Assembly: GCA_036784855.1 (NCBI GenBank)
Contig: JAZDSV010000004.1
Coordinates: 248,001 to 312,000 of the forward strand
Direction of reading: 5' to 3'
DNA: 64,000 bases
Source of the DNA: Aphelidium insulamus
Lineage: Eukaryota; Aphelidiomycota; Aphelidea; Aphelidiaceae
The position numbers were made by a program, and so were the translations under genes. The first letter of the stretch is position 1, and each line of letters starts with the position of its first letter. Below, one piece after another: positions 1 to 11,628 of the stretch. The notes under the pieces were generated by a model. It was given only the letters and a program-made list of their open reading frames with translations. It was not told the origin of the DNA and made no database searches.

Positions 1-1834
1 GACTCTGCCTGGGCTGCACTGAAGCGGCGTGCCTTCTCCGCTCTTCGTCTGCTTCCGGGTACTGATAATTTACTTGATATTATTGTTTATCACTTGTACC
101 TAGGCGTCCAAGCCCGCATTGACGCCGAACTTGCCAAAGCTGCGGCCGACATTCAGACACAGCTGACACAGGGAACCGAAAAATTTGACAAGAATTCCAA
201 GCTGCCATCTGTAGGGCTGGATGCCGGCAAACTGCGCTCGGAATTGGCCAAGTTTGTGCATGGTTACTGGCCAACTCACGCTTTTATGCCACAGGTACGA
301 ACAGCTGAACAAGGTTGACTGGGCGGGTGGCAAGGTGTCGGGCACTGTGTACCATGGCGGCAGCGAACTGGGCACTGTATTGGTGGAGGCATATGCCAAG
401 TTTCTCTACTCGAACCCGCTGCACCCAGACGTATTTCCCGCCATTCGCCTCATGGAATCGGAAGTTGTCGCCATGACCTTGAATCTATTCAGCGGTTCTA
501 GTGCGCCATCCGGTAACAGCTATTGTAAATTAGGTGGGTTTTTGTCAACTAATTTCTGACAGCATGCGGGTCGATAACTTCTGGCGGCACCGAAAGCATC
601 ATGATGGCTTGCAAGGCGTATAGAGACATGGCAAGGGATTTACGGGGTGTTGTCGCCCCGGAGATGTAGGTAACATTTCCTGGTTACCAACTTTGTAACA
701 CATATTTACAGGATCGTGCCTGTAACGGCACATGCTGCATTCGACAAGGCCGCGGCCTACTTCAACATCAAGTTGGTGCATGTGCCAATGGACCGTGCTA
801 CTTGGCAAGCGGATGCTGCCAGAATGCGGTCTGCCATCACCAAAAACACAGTAATGGTACAACTATACTATTCTACATTGTATAATGCCTCTACACTGTT
901 TCTCATCCACAGCTGGTGGCATCGGCGCCAAACTTCCCACACGGAATCATCGATGACGTGGAAGCAATTGGGCGGCTGGCTCAGAAGCATAGTATCCCTC
1001 TGCACGTTGACTGCTGTTTGGGATCGTTTGTGGTGCCATATCTATCCCGCTGCCACGGAGTTCGCGCTGTCAATGTGCCCAGGTTCGACTTTTCAGTAGC
1101 CGGTGTCACTTCAATCTCATGCGACACGCACAAATATGGCTATGCGCCCAAGGGGTCCAGCGTTGTGATGTACCGTGACCGCAAGTATCGCGCCTATCAA
1201 TACTCGGTGATACCGGACTGGACGGGCGGGATCTATGCCAGTCCCTCGATGGCCGGCAGCCGCCCCGGTGCCTTGATCGCCGGTTGTTGGGCCGCCATGA
1301 TGTCAATGGGAGACAGTGGATACGCTTCTGCGGCACAAAAGCTCGTCAAGGCGGCGCAGACTGTTCGTCGCGGGTACGTAGTGTTGTATAAACAGCAGTA
1401 TCACTTGTTCACCTAAACCGCTAGAATCGAGAAGATCGAGGAGCTGCAAGTGTGCGGCGAACCAATGGTTACCGTAGTGGCGTTCACGACCACGGCAAAA
1501 TCGTTAAACATCTTTGCCGTCGCCGACGCCATGACCAGCCGGGGTAACATGACTGTGATTACCCATTCATCAAGTGATACATACTCCTGCAGGTTGGAAT
1601 TTAAACACACTGCAAAATCCACCGGCGCTGCATTTGTGCTGCACCCTTCCCACCGTGCCAGTGGTGGACAAATTTCTGGTTGATTTGCGAGTAGCTGTGG
1701 CCGAGGTCAAGGCCAATCCGGCAATGTACAAGGACGGCGCCGGTGCCATATACGGAATGGCTGCTTCAATCCCGGATAAAAGCCTTGTGGGCGAGGTGGC
1801 CAAGTCGTATATGGATGCGCTGACACATCTCTGA
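1..1834 (+). CDS. DPL1: Sphingosine-1-phosphate lyase (5' end missing)
   Basis: PLP-dependent ER lyase that cleaves phosphorylated sphingoid bases to a fatty aldehyde and phosphoethanolamine. Exons seen: 1-58, 104-251, 295-512, 563-665, 712-856, 913-1373, 1425-1543, 1593-1834; introns are 43-56 nt. The conserved blocks run in family order: [20 protein letters not shown], the SGGTES/ACKAYRD cofactor region, HVDCCLGSF, and [12 protein letters not shown], whose lysine after the histidine is the expected Schiff-base residue. The C-terminal NTLQNPP block is also present. The N-terminal membrane anchor lies before the window. Reading frame is kept across all seven junctions. Next gene downstream is NUP85 on the same strand. 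Confidence 0.96.
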
Positions 1835-1951
1835 CGCGAGGTGAACTACATATACTTTACGCTTTGAACATTATTGTTTGCTTATTTCATCTCTGTCTTG
1901 CATGTATGCTTGGATGTACTTACGCTGTGTAACACCCTCAATCACACAAAG

Positions 1952-4543
1952 ATGTTGGCGGTACAAAGCCCGCGCGGGGGCGAGCTGGCTTTTGGCGCTG
2001 GAGCTCCGGCGATGCACCACAATGCCGCCACGCTTAATACTACAACTACGGCATTCGGTTCTATGGACGGCGTGGAAGTGCAAATATCGCGATCGCCGCC
2101 CATCAAGGTGCACACTTGGGATCAAGTGTCGCCACTGCGCCGGCCGGTCAGTGCTACTGGAGCCAAGGAGAGTATACACTGCATATTGACACCAGCGACG
2201 CAGCTCGTGTATGGCACGCATCCGGTATTCATGCAGGTACAGGCGCTACATCGGCGTCGACGCGGTGCAGCACCCGCCGGCTCTCCTGGCGCCGCCGTGT
2301 CCGCTGTCATTCCCACCGCGGTACAATTACTGCGCAGAGCGCCTTGTATGTGCACAAAACCAAGCCTGATACATCTGCGTGGTGCAGACTGGCGCCAAGC
2401 TGTTGCGCAATCTCGGTCGCGCCTATCGACGCCGCATTATCGCGCACATTGACTCGTTGCCGGCACGTGTTGATATTCGCGGATATCGTACACAGCGCTG
2501 ATGTATACGTGCTGCAGACTGGTGTGCCCGGTGCCGAGGATGAGATGGCGCTGTGCTGGAAGATTTACGCCGCGTGGCACCTTGCCGAGATTGTATTTGT
2601 GGGCGCGGCTGACGGATCTGTTTCGGCGGTCCCTCTCGCTGCCGAACTGTCAGAGTGGCTCAGCAAGGCCGTGGACTCGACCGGTTAGTGGCTGTGAATG
2701 ATTTTTTGTGGCTTGCTGTTGCATATAACTAACATTCCAATTGTGCGCAGCGACCGAGCGGCTGCAGCAGACGGCCACGGATGTGATGAGCCACGTGGCC
2801 CCGCTGCAGCACCCGCACTTTTGGACGTTGGTGGAAAGGTATTATTTGTGAATTGCGATACCAATTTGATGTGAATATGCCAGGTTAGTGCTGCGCGGCC
2901 ACTTTGCCGAGGCTGAAAAGGTGTTGCGTTGCGGCGACAAGCAAGCTGGCAATCCGTACATCTCCGTCTGTCAGGTTAGTCGTAGTACCAGCTGTTTTAG
3001 AGACTTCATCTTAATTTTATATCATCTCTATAATATTATACACAATTTCTCAACAAATTGGCAGCAATTGATGGCGCGATTCCCGGGACGGCATCGCTAC
3101 TCGTCCGAGGCAGAGATAAGCGGCAGGTGGCGCAGTTGGCGAACTGATGTTCGCGTTGCCCTCGAGCAGCAGTGCAGCGGTGATAACAGTGGTGATGTCG
3201 TGCGCACGCAAGTTACTTCACTGTTGCGTGTGATGCTGGGCGACGAGGAGTCGGTGATTGCAAAGTGTCACGACAACTGGCGAGAGTGTCTGGTAGCGCT
3301 AGTTGTCTTGTGTCGACCGCTTTTGGTTGCGGGGGATCTTGCGGATGTGGTTGAGCTAGTTCGAGGTGCTTGTCCCATTGTGGGTGAGCCCGATGATCTG
3401 CTCCACTTGGCCATCTTGCAGATGGAGGTGGTGGAAATGACCACGAGCGCGTCTGCGATTGACCGATGGCTGGGTGCGCATCTTATTGACTTTGTCTCGG
3501 CGTGTGGCGTGGTGGAAATACCGACACGTGCCGAACTGATGTCTCGCGGGAACGACAAGGGACCTGCAGACGCAAGTCTCACGCCCGACACTGAAAACAG
3601 TTTGACTCTGCGTGAGTACACAGTGCTAGCTTATGCCGAGCCGCTGATGGCCGACGCTGTGCTGTGGCGCATCGGGGCCGACTATCTCGGTGCCGGCTGT
3701 CCAACATACGGCCGCGTCTATCTGGCAATGTTTCTGCCGCACATTGAGATCGTGGACGATCAGACGTATCGTGATGTGATGACAATGTGTGCCACGCTCC
3801 GACTGCACGATGAAGCGGCGACCATAACAAAAATGGTGGCCATGCGAAAGCTCAAGCTAGGCAAACACTTTGTGGCTGCTATGCTTGCAGCAGAAGCGGG
3901 CGATGACTCTTTTGTCGCCCGAGTGGCTGACTTTCTAATTGGCAAGGTGGCAAATAATGTCGCATTGTGTAAGTATCGCATCCATCTGCTGATATTGTAT
4001 ATTTGACACAATGTATGGTACATAGTGGATAACAAGTCAATAACTGTGCCGCCCATGCTCATCGGGAATGAGCGAATGTTTTTTCTGGAACAGTTCTTGG
4101 AGATGCTATACATCACGGAAGGCGTTGACAAGGACGGCGACTTGCGCGAAGCTGCCCGAATATTCATTGAGCTTTTGACAACGGACGTCACTCCGCCAAA
4201 GTGCATCTGTATCCTTCTCATATTCAGCATACCCTTGCTAGAGAGTGCGTGCCGTGTTGTACAGTTTATCATCGCTTACGCATGATTGAGCAATGTAGGA
4301 GACGACCTTTACCTCAATGCCGACGACACGCTGGAACTGTTGCGCTGTCTGGAAGAGTGGGAAATGTCTCCCAGACGCACCGAGTACTTGGCCGCATTCT
4401 CTAGAGGTGCCGCTGATATCATGGAAAAAGAAGAACTGCTGGAAGAGGTGCGGTACGCTGCCATGGAAAATCTGGTACGCGCCATGATGGACTGCGACGA
4501 TGAAGATGCTTTGTGCGACGATGTGGACGGCGTCTTCCATTAA
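1952..4543 (+). CDS. NUP85: Nucleoporin Nup85 (Y/Nup84 complex)
   Basis: Scaffold nucleoporin of the Y-shaped nuclear pore subcomplex. Exons 1952-2236, 2271-2345, 2388-2468, 2518-2683, 2751-2838, 2884-2974, 3065-3968, 4026-4248, 4291-4543 sum to 721 residues (human protein about 650). Alpha-solenoid blocks typical of Nup85 are clear: MLGDEESV, LREYTVLAYAEPLM, CPTYGRVYL, the IPLLES block and NADDTLELLRCLEE near the end. The start is the first ATG in the N-terminal frame. The first intron would be only 34 nt, so the N-terminal 120 residues (the Seh1-blade insertion region) are the least certain part. The 90-nt intron 2975-3064 is a multiple of three without a stop. Confidence 0.92.
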
Positions 4544-4614
4544 CATTTGCATCATCAGATAAACAGCCATGATAAAATGCTGTTTATGCTATACTTTGCC
4601 ATTTCGGCAGCTCT

Positions 4615-6754
4615 TCACGATATATCGATAATATCATCGTCACCAACCGTCATCACCTGGACAGGGTCAAGTATTTTCTGCACCTTGCGTGTGTCAGCAA
4701 CTGTCTCCTCATTACTTAATCGACGCTTGCGTGTTCCGCCGTTCTGTGAGCCGGCTGGGAGCTGTCGGTGTCGACACGGGGTGATGGCAGTGGCGCCGGG
4801 TGTGTTTGTAATGTAGGCCACGCAGTTTTGCTGATCTGCATCATCCTCGGCAGCCACCGTCAAGTACTCGCCGCTGCTAATGTTCAAATCCGCCAGTGTC
4901 CGCTCCAAGTTGTCCTCGAAATCAAAGTCGTATATGAGCGAGCTTCAGTTCAGGTCAGTTATGAGGACAGAGCACGGTATCATATATAAGCGTACTCTGC
5001 TCCGCGCATTACTGCCACGTCGCCGTCGATTCCGAGAAATTTGCGTGCCACCTGGTCGACAAATTCGGCAAGGGTGCAGGTGGCCGCATCTAGCTTCACT
5101 TCAATATACTGCATGGAACAGACACTGCAGCTCGGGTTCGGCGGCTGCAACGACTCGTTGCCCAACAAACGCGTGGGATTATTGGCGGTGAGCGAAGTGG
5201 TTTTGATGGCGTCCACGCGGCCGGCAAGTACACGGAACGCCATCAGCACCTGCAACCCAGCGACAATAGCATTGGAGGTGGCGACAGCGGGGATAATGTT
5301 GCCGGCCATTTGTTTGCTGTCGAATCTGCTCTGTGCGGGGATGCCGAATATGTGGGCGCGCATGTTGGCGGCCGCGGCAACAAAGTCCATCATTGCATCG
5401 TCATCCTTGTCAAAGTCCAACACTCCATTCACAGCTCGCCGGCCCAGCTCGTGGCAACTTTGAATGATTAGAGACGTGGGTACGTTAAATGGATAGGTAC
5501 ATACGCCTTCTTGAACACTGCTGCGCAGGTGGCCAAAGACCAAACTTGATGATCCTTGCCGGTGCCAGCTGCGCTATCACTTTCTGCGGCATCAGACTGC
5601 ATCAGCGAAATATCCAACGGCTCGGGAGTCACTGGCTTATCCTTCCACGCCTCGGCAACTGACGCTAGTCGTGCGATATCGTCCACAAATACCTGACCGA
5701 GTTAAAATTGGCAGATTACGTAAATAATAGTTATGTAACACGCACCTTTTGGAATACGCGCTCTACATACTTTGGATCCGTGGCTGCACTGTCCCGCAGT
5801 GCTTTTAGTGCTTCTGCCTCCAGCTTCAAGTTGGCCAGCTCCTCCGCTACCAGTTAAACAAAACTATATAATGGTAATCACACACCATTATCCTCCGTAG
5901 CCTGCTCGCTCATGATCTGAGTTTCCTCTGCCGTGGCAAATAGTTGCACGAACAAGTACGCCTTGGCCCAGACAATGCAGTGTATGGGCTGGCTGGGATA
6001 GCTACGGATGGTGCACACGGGAAAGACAGTTGGCTTGGACTTTGGTGTGCAGTCAAAGCACTCTGTAACGCCAGGCACGTGCACCGTGGCCTGACCAAGC
6101 AGCCCCGCGGTTCCAGACTCTATCAGCGGCCTGTTCGCCGCCAAGCACATCCGGTTAACATGCCTCCGGGCCTCTACGAGTAATTTAATTGTCTTCTCAT
6201 CTTGGTATATACACAGACGGGCGTACAGATTAATACGCATACTCGATAAGGCACTTGAATAATCCATGTATGTAAGCACTTGCCCAAGTTATCAAGCGCA
6301 TTCATGACCAGGTCAAAGCCATGGAACCAGCCAATATCAAACTGGCGGTCCGTGATGATATTGCCACGCATTGATGTGATATTGACACGGCCGGGGCTGA
6401 ACTCTTGCGCGGCCTTGGCAGCCACCTGCAACAGCAGTAGTAGAAATACGCACCCCGCACAAGCGTACACACACCTCTGCCTTGGACATGGAGATGTGGT
6501 GGCGGCGGAATAGAAATTGCCGGTTCAGATTGCTCAAGTCAATGGTGTCCAAGTCGACCTTCATGGTCAGGGCGAGGTGTGCGGCATCAAGAGGCAGCAC
6601 CCACCACCACAATGTCGGTAAACCCCGACAACACCAAATTCTTGAGCAGCTCACACCCGATTCCACCCGCTCCGACCATCAGCACACGGCAGGAGCGCAC
6701 GTTGGCTGCGACGCTCTGGCCAACGGACGCGTTCAAGGCGTCGTCGCGGGACAT
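4615..6754 (-). CDS. UBA2: SUMO-activating enzyme subunit 2 (Uba2)
   Basis: Catalytic subunit of the SUMO E1, which adenylates SUMO with Aos1 and carries it as a thioester before transfer to Ubc9. Exons (from the start) 6754-6605, 6558-6475, 6425-6284, 6173-5886, 5846-5746, 5692-5505, 5457-4996, 4942-4615 give 580 residues. The nucleotide-binding loop [14 protein letters not shown] follows the start. [40 protein letters not shown], and the active-site cysteine in [11 protein letters not shown] then follow in order, with the ubiquitin-fold domain and an acidic/basic tail (KRRLS) near the C-terminus. Intron 3 (6174-6283, 110 nt) begins GCAAGT: only this donor joins the flanking conserved residues in frame. 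The start codon is 24 bp from the divergent TMA20 start. Confidence 0.97.
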
Positions 6755-6778
6755 TTTGCACTTTTAATCTCGGTTGAA

Positions 6779-7550
6779 ATGTTCCGCAAGTATGTGCGCA
6801 CTTATGCCGGCCATCTCCGTGTCTTGCGCCGCCGTCTTATACCCGTGTCACGCATAGATTTGACCCCAAGGAGGATATAAGCGGGCAGACGCAGGTCAAG
6901 TCCTCTCAGCAGCGCGCCATTCGCACCAAGCTCGCCGAGCAATTCCCGTCGCTGGCCGCCGAAGATCTGGATGAAATCTTGCCCAAGAAGACTCCCATAA
7001 TACAGGTCAAATGGTTGGTCTTAGGTGTTATTTGTATATAAATAATAATATTCATTGATGCAATGTGTGTGCAGCAAGGACCGCACGGTGCTACTGACGG
7101 TTAATGGCGAGATTCTATTCTTCAACTCTTTTGATGGGCCGTGGATGCCGACGCTTCGACTACTGCACAAGTGTACGCATATATGTATATATGAATAGTT
7201 TTTTATATCGTTATTAATAGTAACAGACCCGGATATGTTGCCGCGCCTGCAAGTAGACCACGGCGCGATAAAGTTTGTCATGAGCGGTGCAAATGTTATG
7301 TGCCCGGGATTGACGTCGCCCGGGGCGCGGATGGATGTTGATCTCCCAGTGGGTGCGGTGGTGGCTGTAACTGCAGAGGGCAAAGAGCATGCAATGGCCA
7401 TAGGCACTCTGCTGCTGTCCACGGCGGATATGTACGTGTTATGTAAAGTATTTAGAATTCATGTGTTTTAGACGCTCCATAAACAAGGGACACGGCGTGG
7501 AGAATGTGCACACACTCAACGATCTTTTATGGAAACAGCCGCATGTCTAG
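6779..7550 (+). CDS. TMA20: Translation machinery-associated protein, MCTS1/Tma20 family (PUA domain)
   Basis: Ribosome-associated factor that works with the DENR/Tma22 partner in 40S recycling and re-initiation. Exons 6779-6789, 6858-7013, 7075-7172, 7227-7431, 7472-7550 encode 182 residues, matching the usual 181. The N-terminal block FDPKEDISGQ, ILPKKTPI and LTVNGEILFF are followed by a C-terminal PUA domain with GAIKFVMSGANVMCPGLTSP and the terminal GHGVENVHTLNDLLW. The first exon is only 11 nt. It probably shares a very short bidirectional promoter with UBA2. Confidence 0.97.
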
Positions 7551-7662
7551 ATGATGTGATATGGCTGAGAATGAAATAGACCGAATGTACAAAAAATCGT
7601 TTGTTTGAAGATGTTATGAGATTTTATGAAATTATATCTGTGGAAGAAAAAGAACAAAAATG

Positions 7663-7735
7663 TGGAGAACCTGGGCATCGATCCCAGTACCTCATGCATG
7701 CTAAGCAAGCGCTCTACCATTTGAGCTAGATCCCC
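7663..7735 (-). tRNA. tRNA-Ala (anticodon AGC)
   Basis: Read on the minus strand, the 73-nt cloverleaf starts GGGGATC and ends with discriminator A. The seven-base anticodon loop is TTAGCAT, giving anticodon AGC. The T arm is CTGGG-ATCGATG-CCCAG. Acceptor pairing includes the G3:U70 wobble that is the alanine identity element; there is one mismatch at position 6. No intron. The 3' CCA is not encoded. Confidence 0.95.
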
Positions 7736-7813
7736 ATTGTAATAGTTGTAATTTATATTTTAATTTTTGTGCAGACATTCGTTTGTTTGCCACCATTCGG
7801 CACATAAATCAAT

Positions 7814-9495
7814 ATGCTGCGAACTTCGTCGTCCGATACTGGACATCCGTCGGGGACGTCGCGATCTACTTCGCCCACAGAGCCGCACGGCAAAGATGTT
7901 CTCATGTCCACGAAGAACCTGTCCCAGTTTATGGAAATCGGCCGATATCACGACTTTGTGGTCCACGACGCCAATGGATCAGAACACCGTCTGCACAAGA
8001 TTGTACTGGCGTGTCACAGGTACTAGACTAGACATTGTTCAGAGATGCAATATAAACTTATCTGGTGACTCTGTGCAGTGACTACTTTCAAGCCGTGTTC
8101 GATTCCGAGTTTGCCGAACAGACCGAGCATCGAATACGGCTCACGTTCCCCGATCCACGCCGTGTTCTGAGTCTCATATTTCGTTACATGTACTCGGGAC
8201 AGCTGGATGTGACGCCTGAAATTGCGGTGCCGCTTCTGCAGCAGTGTCAGTACTATCAGGTGACCGAGCTGTGTGAGATGCTGAGGCAGCACATTGAGAC
8301 CGTGCTATTGCCGAAGCACGTACTCACTGTTCTGCGAGACGCCGTGGAATTCAAGATGATGGAGATGGTGAGTTGGGCGGGTGGTGTTGTGGCCGCCAAC
8401 TTTGACTCAGTGGACTGGGAACGGGAAGATTTGTGCTTTCTTCCTTTTTCCGTCATGCTGGAGATAATCAGCAGTCGGCAAGTATGGCGACAAGATTTTA
8501 CCACCTTGTTTAATTTGGTGCAGATCATTGACACTGGACACCGAGTACCGAGTGTATAGCGTGGCGGCCAAGTACACGCAACGTATGTTGTCATCATTAG
8601 ATCTAGAAAACTATTTATCATTATAGACTGGGAGAAACATCCAAAGTATCTCTCGGCGCTTGCCGACTCCCCACCGGTCCCGATGAATGAGCAACACTGC
8701 TTTGAGCTGTACTCGCACATCTACTTTGAACACTTGACGGTGGAACAGTTGGAAAAAGTGATGGAAAACGATCACGTTCCCCTGCGTCTACTCTGCCAGG
8801 GTTTGTTTGCCAGTCTACGCATGGCGCTGGGCAAATCCGTCAACACCGAGAGACTCGGTCGGCAGTACACTCGGCACATGGACACGAAACGTGGTCGGGA
8901 TTTTGTCTGGTCCGGTCAGAGTGACTTTGATGAGAATGGCGTGGTCTACTGGCTAGGAACTCAAATCGATGAAAAAATGTTCAAGAATCCACACGTCTCG
9001 GGTCATGTACTCTGCTCCATGTCATCCGTACAAACAGGTAATGCTGGATATTATTTGGCATATATCGATTCGTATAATATGTGTGTAGGCGAACCGGCAA
9101 ACCTGGTGTCACGAACATCTAGACCCACGTGCACAATGTCTGATACGGGTGCGTATATATGCTTGGACTTTGGGCCATCGCATTTTGTGCTGCGGCCCAC
9201 GCACTACACACTACGCCACGGGTTCAGCAGGGACAATGTGAATTTGAGACGCTGGCAATTCGAGGCATCCAACGATTGCAATGTGTGGGACGTCCTGAGC
9301 AGACATGATCCCGACCAGTCACTGGGTGGACAGTTTGGCACACATACGTGGCCAGTTACAGCCGACAGATGGTACCGCTGCTTTCGCGTCAAAGTAATCG
9401 GTAAATTCTTTGTGCAAGTGTGCGGGATTGAGGTTTACGGAAATCTGTTGCCGCGCACACTGGATGCGGCATTCAAGGTTCATGCTGGCTGCTAG
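7814..9495 (+). CDS. BTB-BACK protein with C-terminal discoidin-like domain
   Basis: Exons 7814-8019, 8079-8477, 8524-8582, 8627-9037, 9089-9495 give 493 residues. A BTB/POZ domain spans about residues 40-140 (YHDFVVHDANG, HKIVLACHSDYF, FRYMYSGQLDV). A BACK helical region follows (AANFDSVDWEREDL, LEIISSRSLTLD). The C-terminal third looks like a galactose-binding/F5-8C beta sandwich, with LRHGFSRDNVNLRRWQFEAS, WYRCFRVKV and the closing CGIEVYGNL, a signature also seen in HECTD1-type proteins. By family such proteins are Cullin-3 substrate adaptors; that role is inferred here. Intron 2 (8478-8523) begins GCAAGT, and this donor restores the conserved BACK helix in frame. No signal peptide or membrane segment is seen. 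The gene lies between the two tRNA-Ala genes. Confidence 0.85.
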
Positions 9496-9525
9496 TAAAT
9501 GCATGGAAAAAAATAAAACAAATTA

Positions 9526-9598
9526 TGGAGGACCAGGGTATCGATCCCTGTACTTCTCGCATGCAAAGCGAGCGCTCTACCATTTGAGCTAGACCCCC
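9526..9598 (-). tRNA. tRNA-Ala (anticodon TGC)
   Basis: Minus-strand 73-nt cloverleaf beginning GGGGGTC, with anticodon loop TTTGCAT (anticodon TGC), T arm CAGGG-ATCGATA-CCCTG, a G3:U70 wobble in the acceptor stem, and discriminator A. No intron. It shares most of its D-arm and T-loop sequence with the AGC gene at 7663-7735 but differs in anticodon and acceptor stem. It ends 30 bp from the start codon of the helicase gene. Confidence 0.95.
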
Positions 9599-9627
9599 AT
9601 GATGTTGCAGTGAATAAGTTAACGAAT

Positions 9628-11569
9628 ATGTTGCGTACATGGAACCTAAGTTCATATCAAGCAGCACAATATAATCGCGCCTGTAAAATGTTCCGGGCGG
9701 CGCGTCGCGTTGGAATCGTAGCAGATATACGCACAGGCCATTTATGCCTCGGTGCACTACGGCAATGTCCCCAACGCCTGAGCACCGATGCTGCATCAGC
9801 CATACCCTCATTCCGCGCCTACAAACTGCCACCGCGATTACTGGTGAATTTGGCCGCGCGTGATCTGCTGCAGCCAACAGATATTCAGCAGAAGGCGATG
9901 GCAGCATATCGCGACCCGGAGTACAAGGTGCATATGCTGATCGCTCCTACCGGTTCCGGCAAATCTTTGGGTACTTCAAGAAATGTAGCAGTTTATATCG
10001 CACTATGTAGCTAATTTATTGGCAGCTTACATGATACCAATGTTGCTGGAGGCACTAGAGAGCCCCAAAGGCAAACCGATAAGCGCGGAATCAGCGCGGC
10101 AAATGAGGATCTACACCTCTCCCGCCAGCATTGCATTCTACCCCGATACGCCGCAGGCTCTTCACGCGGCCAGCAAATTTTGTACGTTTGCCGTCGTGAA
10201 CGTGATAGCGTGTACTGACTAGAGTTGCAGCACAGCTTTCTGCCGGGATTCCTCAAGTTCGCACGCACGTCATGGCGGCATTGAGTGGTGGGGGGCTATC
10301 TGTCCCTCCTGGCACAAATGTTCTCTTCACCACTCTGCACAGCTGGAGACGTGTGGGCAAGGAAATTAGACAACAGTTGCTGCGGCACACCTCTCTGGTG
10401 GCTGTGGACGATGTTGATCTTACAGTCAGCGGGGTGGAGCGCAAATTTGTCCTGGAGAATCTATTTGTGCCGGCGGTGCAGCATGGCGGCCGCCTAATGT
10501 TTGTGTCGGCGCTGATGCCATATGGTCGGCGCACTACCAACGAGCGCCGCTTCCTCACTAGTCGCATGGGCTGCCGCAACTATCCCGGCCAGATTGTTGT
10601 GGGTGCCGGTGCACACCGACTGCCCGCCACACTCACCCAGCACTGGATCGAGTGCACGCCGCCCGACACCGCAGACTACTTTCGAAAGCTGCGCCCACAA
10701 ACACGAACGCAACGACGCCGCAACCCACCCAGCGCAGAAGATACCAGGCTGCATGCCATGCACGTGCGGCTGCTGTTTGAGGCACGGTGTCGGGAACTGG
10801 CTCAAATTGTGCGCGATAACAGTTCTGCGCGCATAATAGTCTATTTCAACTCGGCCAACACTGTTGCCGGGGTGTACAGGTGGCTCCGCGCCGATCTGGA
10901 CAGTGCCGCCACGCAACTGTTGCGCCAGGTGCAGATTTTGCGGCTAGACGGAAATGCTGAGCCAGCAAAGCGAGTTGCTTCGCTCTTGCGATTTTCGGGC
11001 AACCAGGCGCAACTGTTCCCCGCTGGTCAGCGTGTCGAGAACACCACGCACTTCAACAATGAGGGCTCGATAACAAGTGTGGAGAAGGATGCAGTCACTG
11101 CACTTGCGCCCTTGATGGAAGAGACATCTAGAAGTGGCAGCCATGCAAATGGAGGGGCTACCGTCTTGTTGACTAGCTCGGCCACATTACCGCGTGGCAT
11201 TGACTTGCCTGCGGTGGACATTGCTGTACAATTTGAACCCACACACGACGTGACAGCCTACTTCTACCGCGTCGGAGCTGTGGCTCGAGCGGACCGCCCT
11301 GGCCAGGGTGAGAGAGATTTATCGCGACATTTATGTTTTTTTAAGCAACGCTTCACCACTAACACTTTCCACCAGCCATTCACTTGATGAGCGAAACTAC
11401 GGACAATGAAGGATGCAAGGCAATATGCGAGCAGTTGCAGCGCCCAACAGACGGCGTTACTTCGTTCATCACCGAGCCGCCAGCAACCACATCCAGACGC
11501 AATGCCGACAATATTTGGATTCCAGAGCTGGACAATGTTCCCCTGGCGCCGCTGCTAAGGACATGGTGA
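9628..11569 (+). CDS. DEAD-box-like RNA helicase, probably mitochondrial (MRH4-like)
   Basis: Exons 9628-9970, 10026-10181, 10231-11307, 11376-11569 encode 589 residues. The N-terminus is basic and lacks acidic residues, as in a mitochondrial presequence. Motif I is intact (APTGSGKS). Later motifs are degenerate: motif II reads DDVD in place of DEAD, motif III reads SAL in place of SAT, and motif VI reads YRVGAVARA where HRxGRxxR is usual. Motif V (LPRGIDLPAVDIAVQFEP) is recognisable. Degenerate mitochondrial DEAD-box proteins such as Mrh4 act in large-subunit mitoribosome assembly; assignment to that family is by architecture and is not certain. It converges on NAF1, with 59 bp between stop codons. 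Confidence 0.75.
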
Positions 11570-11628
11570 CCGTTATTAAAGAAAATTATTGTGTCTACTA
11601 TCTATTGCAGTTGAACAACAAGACAATA

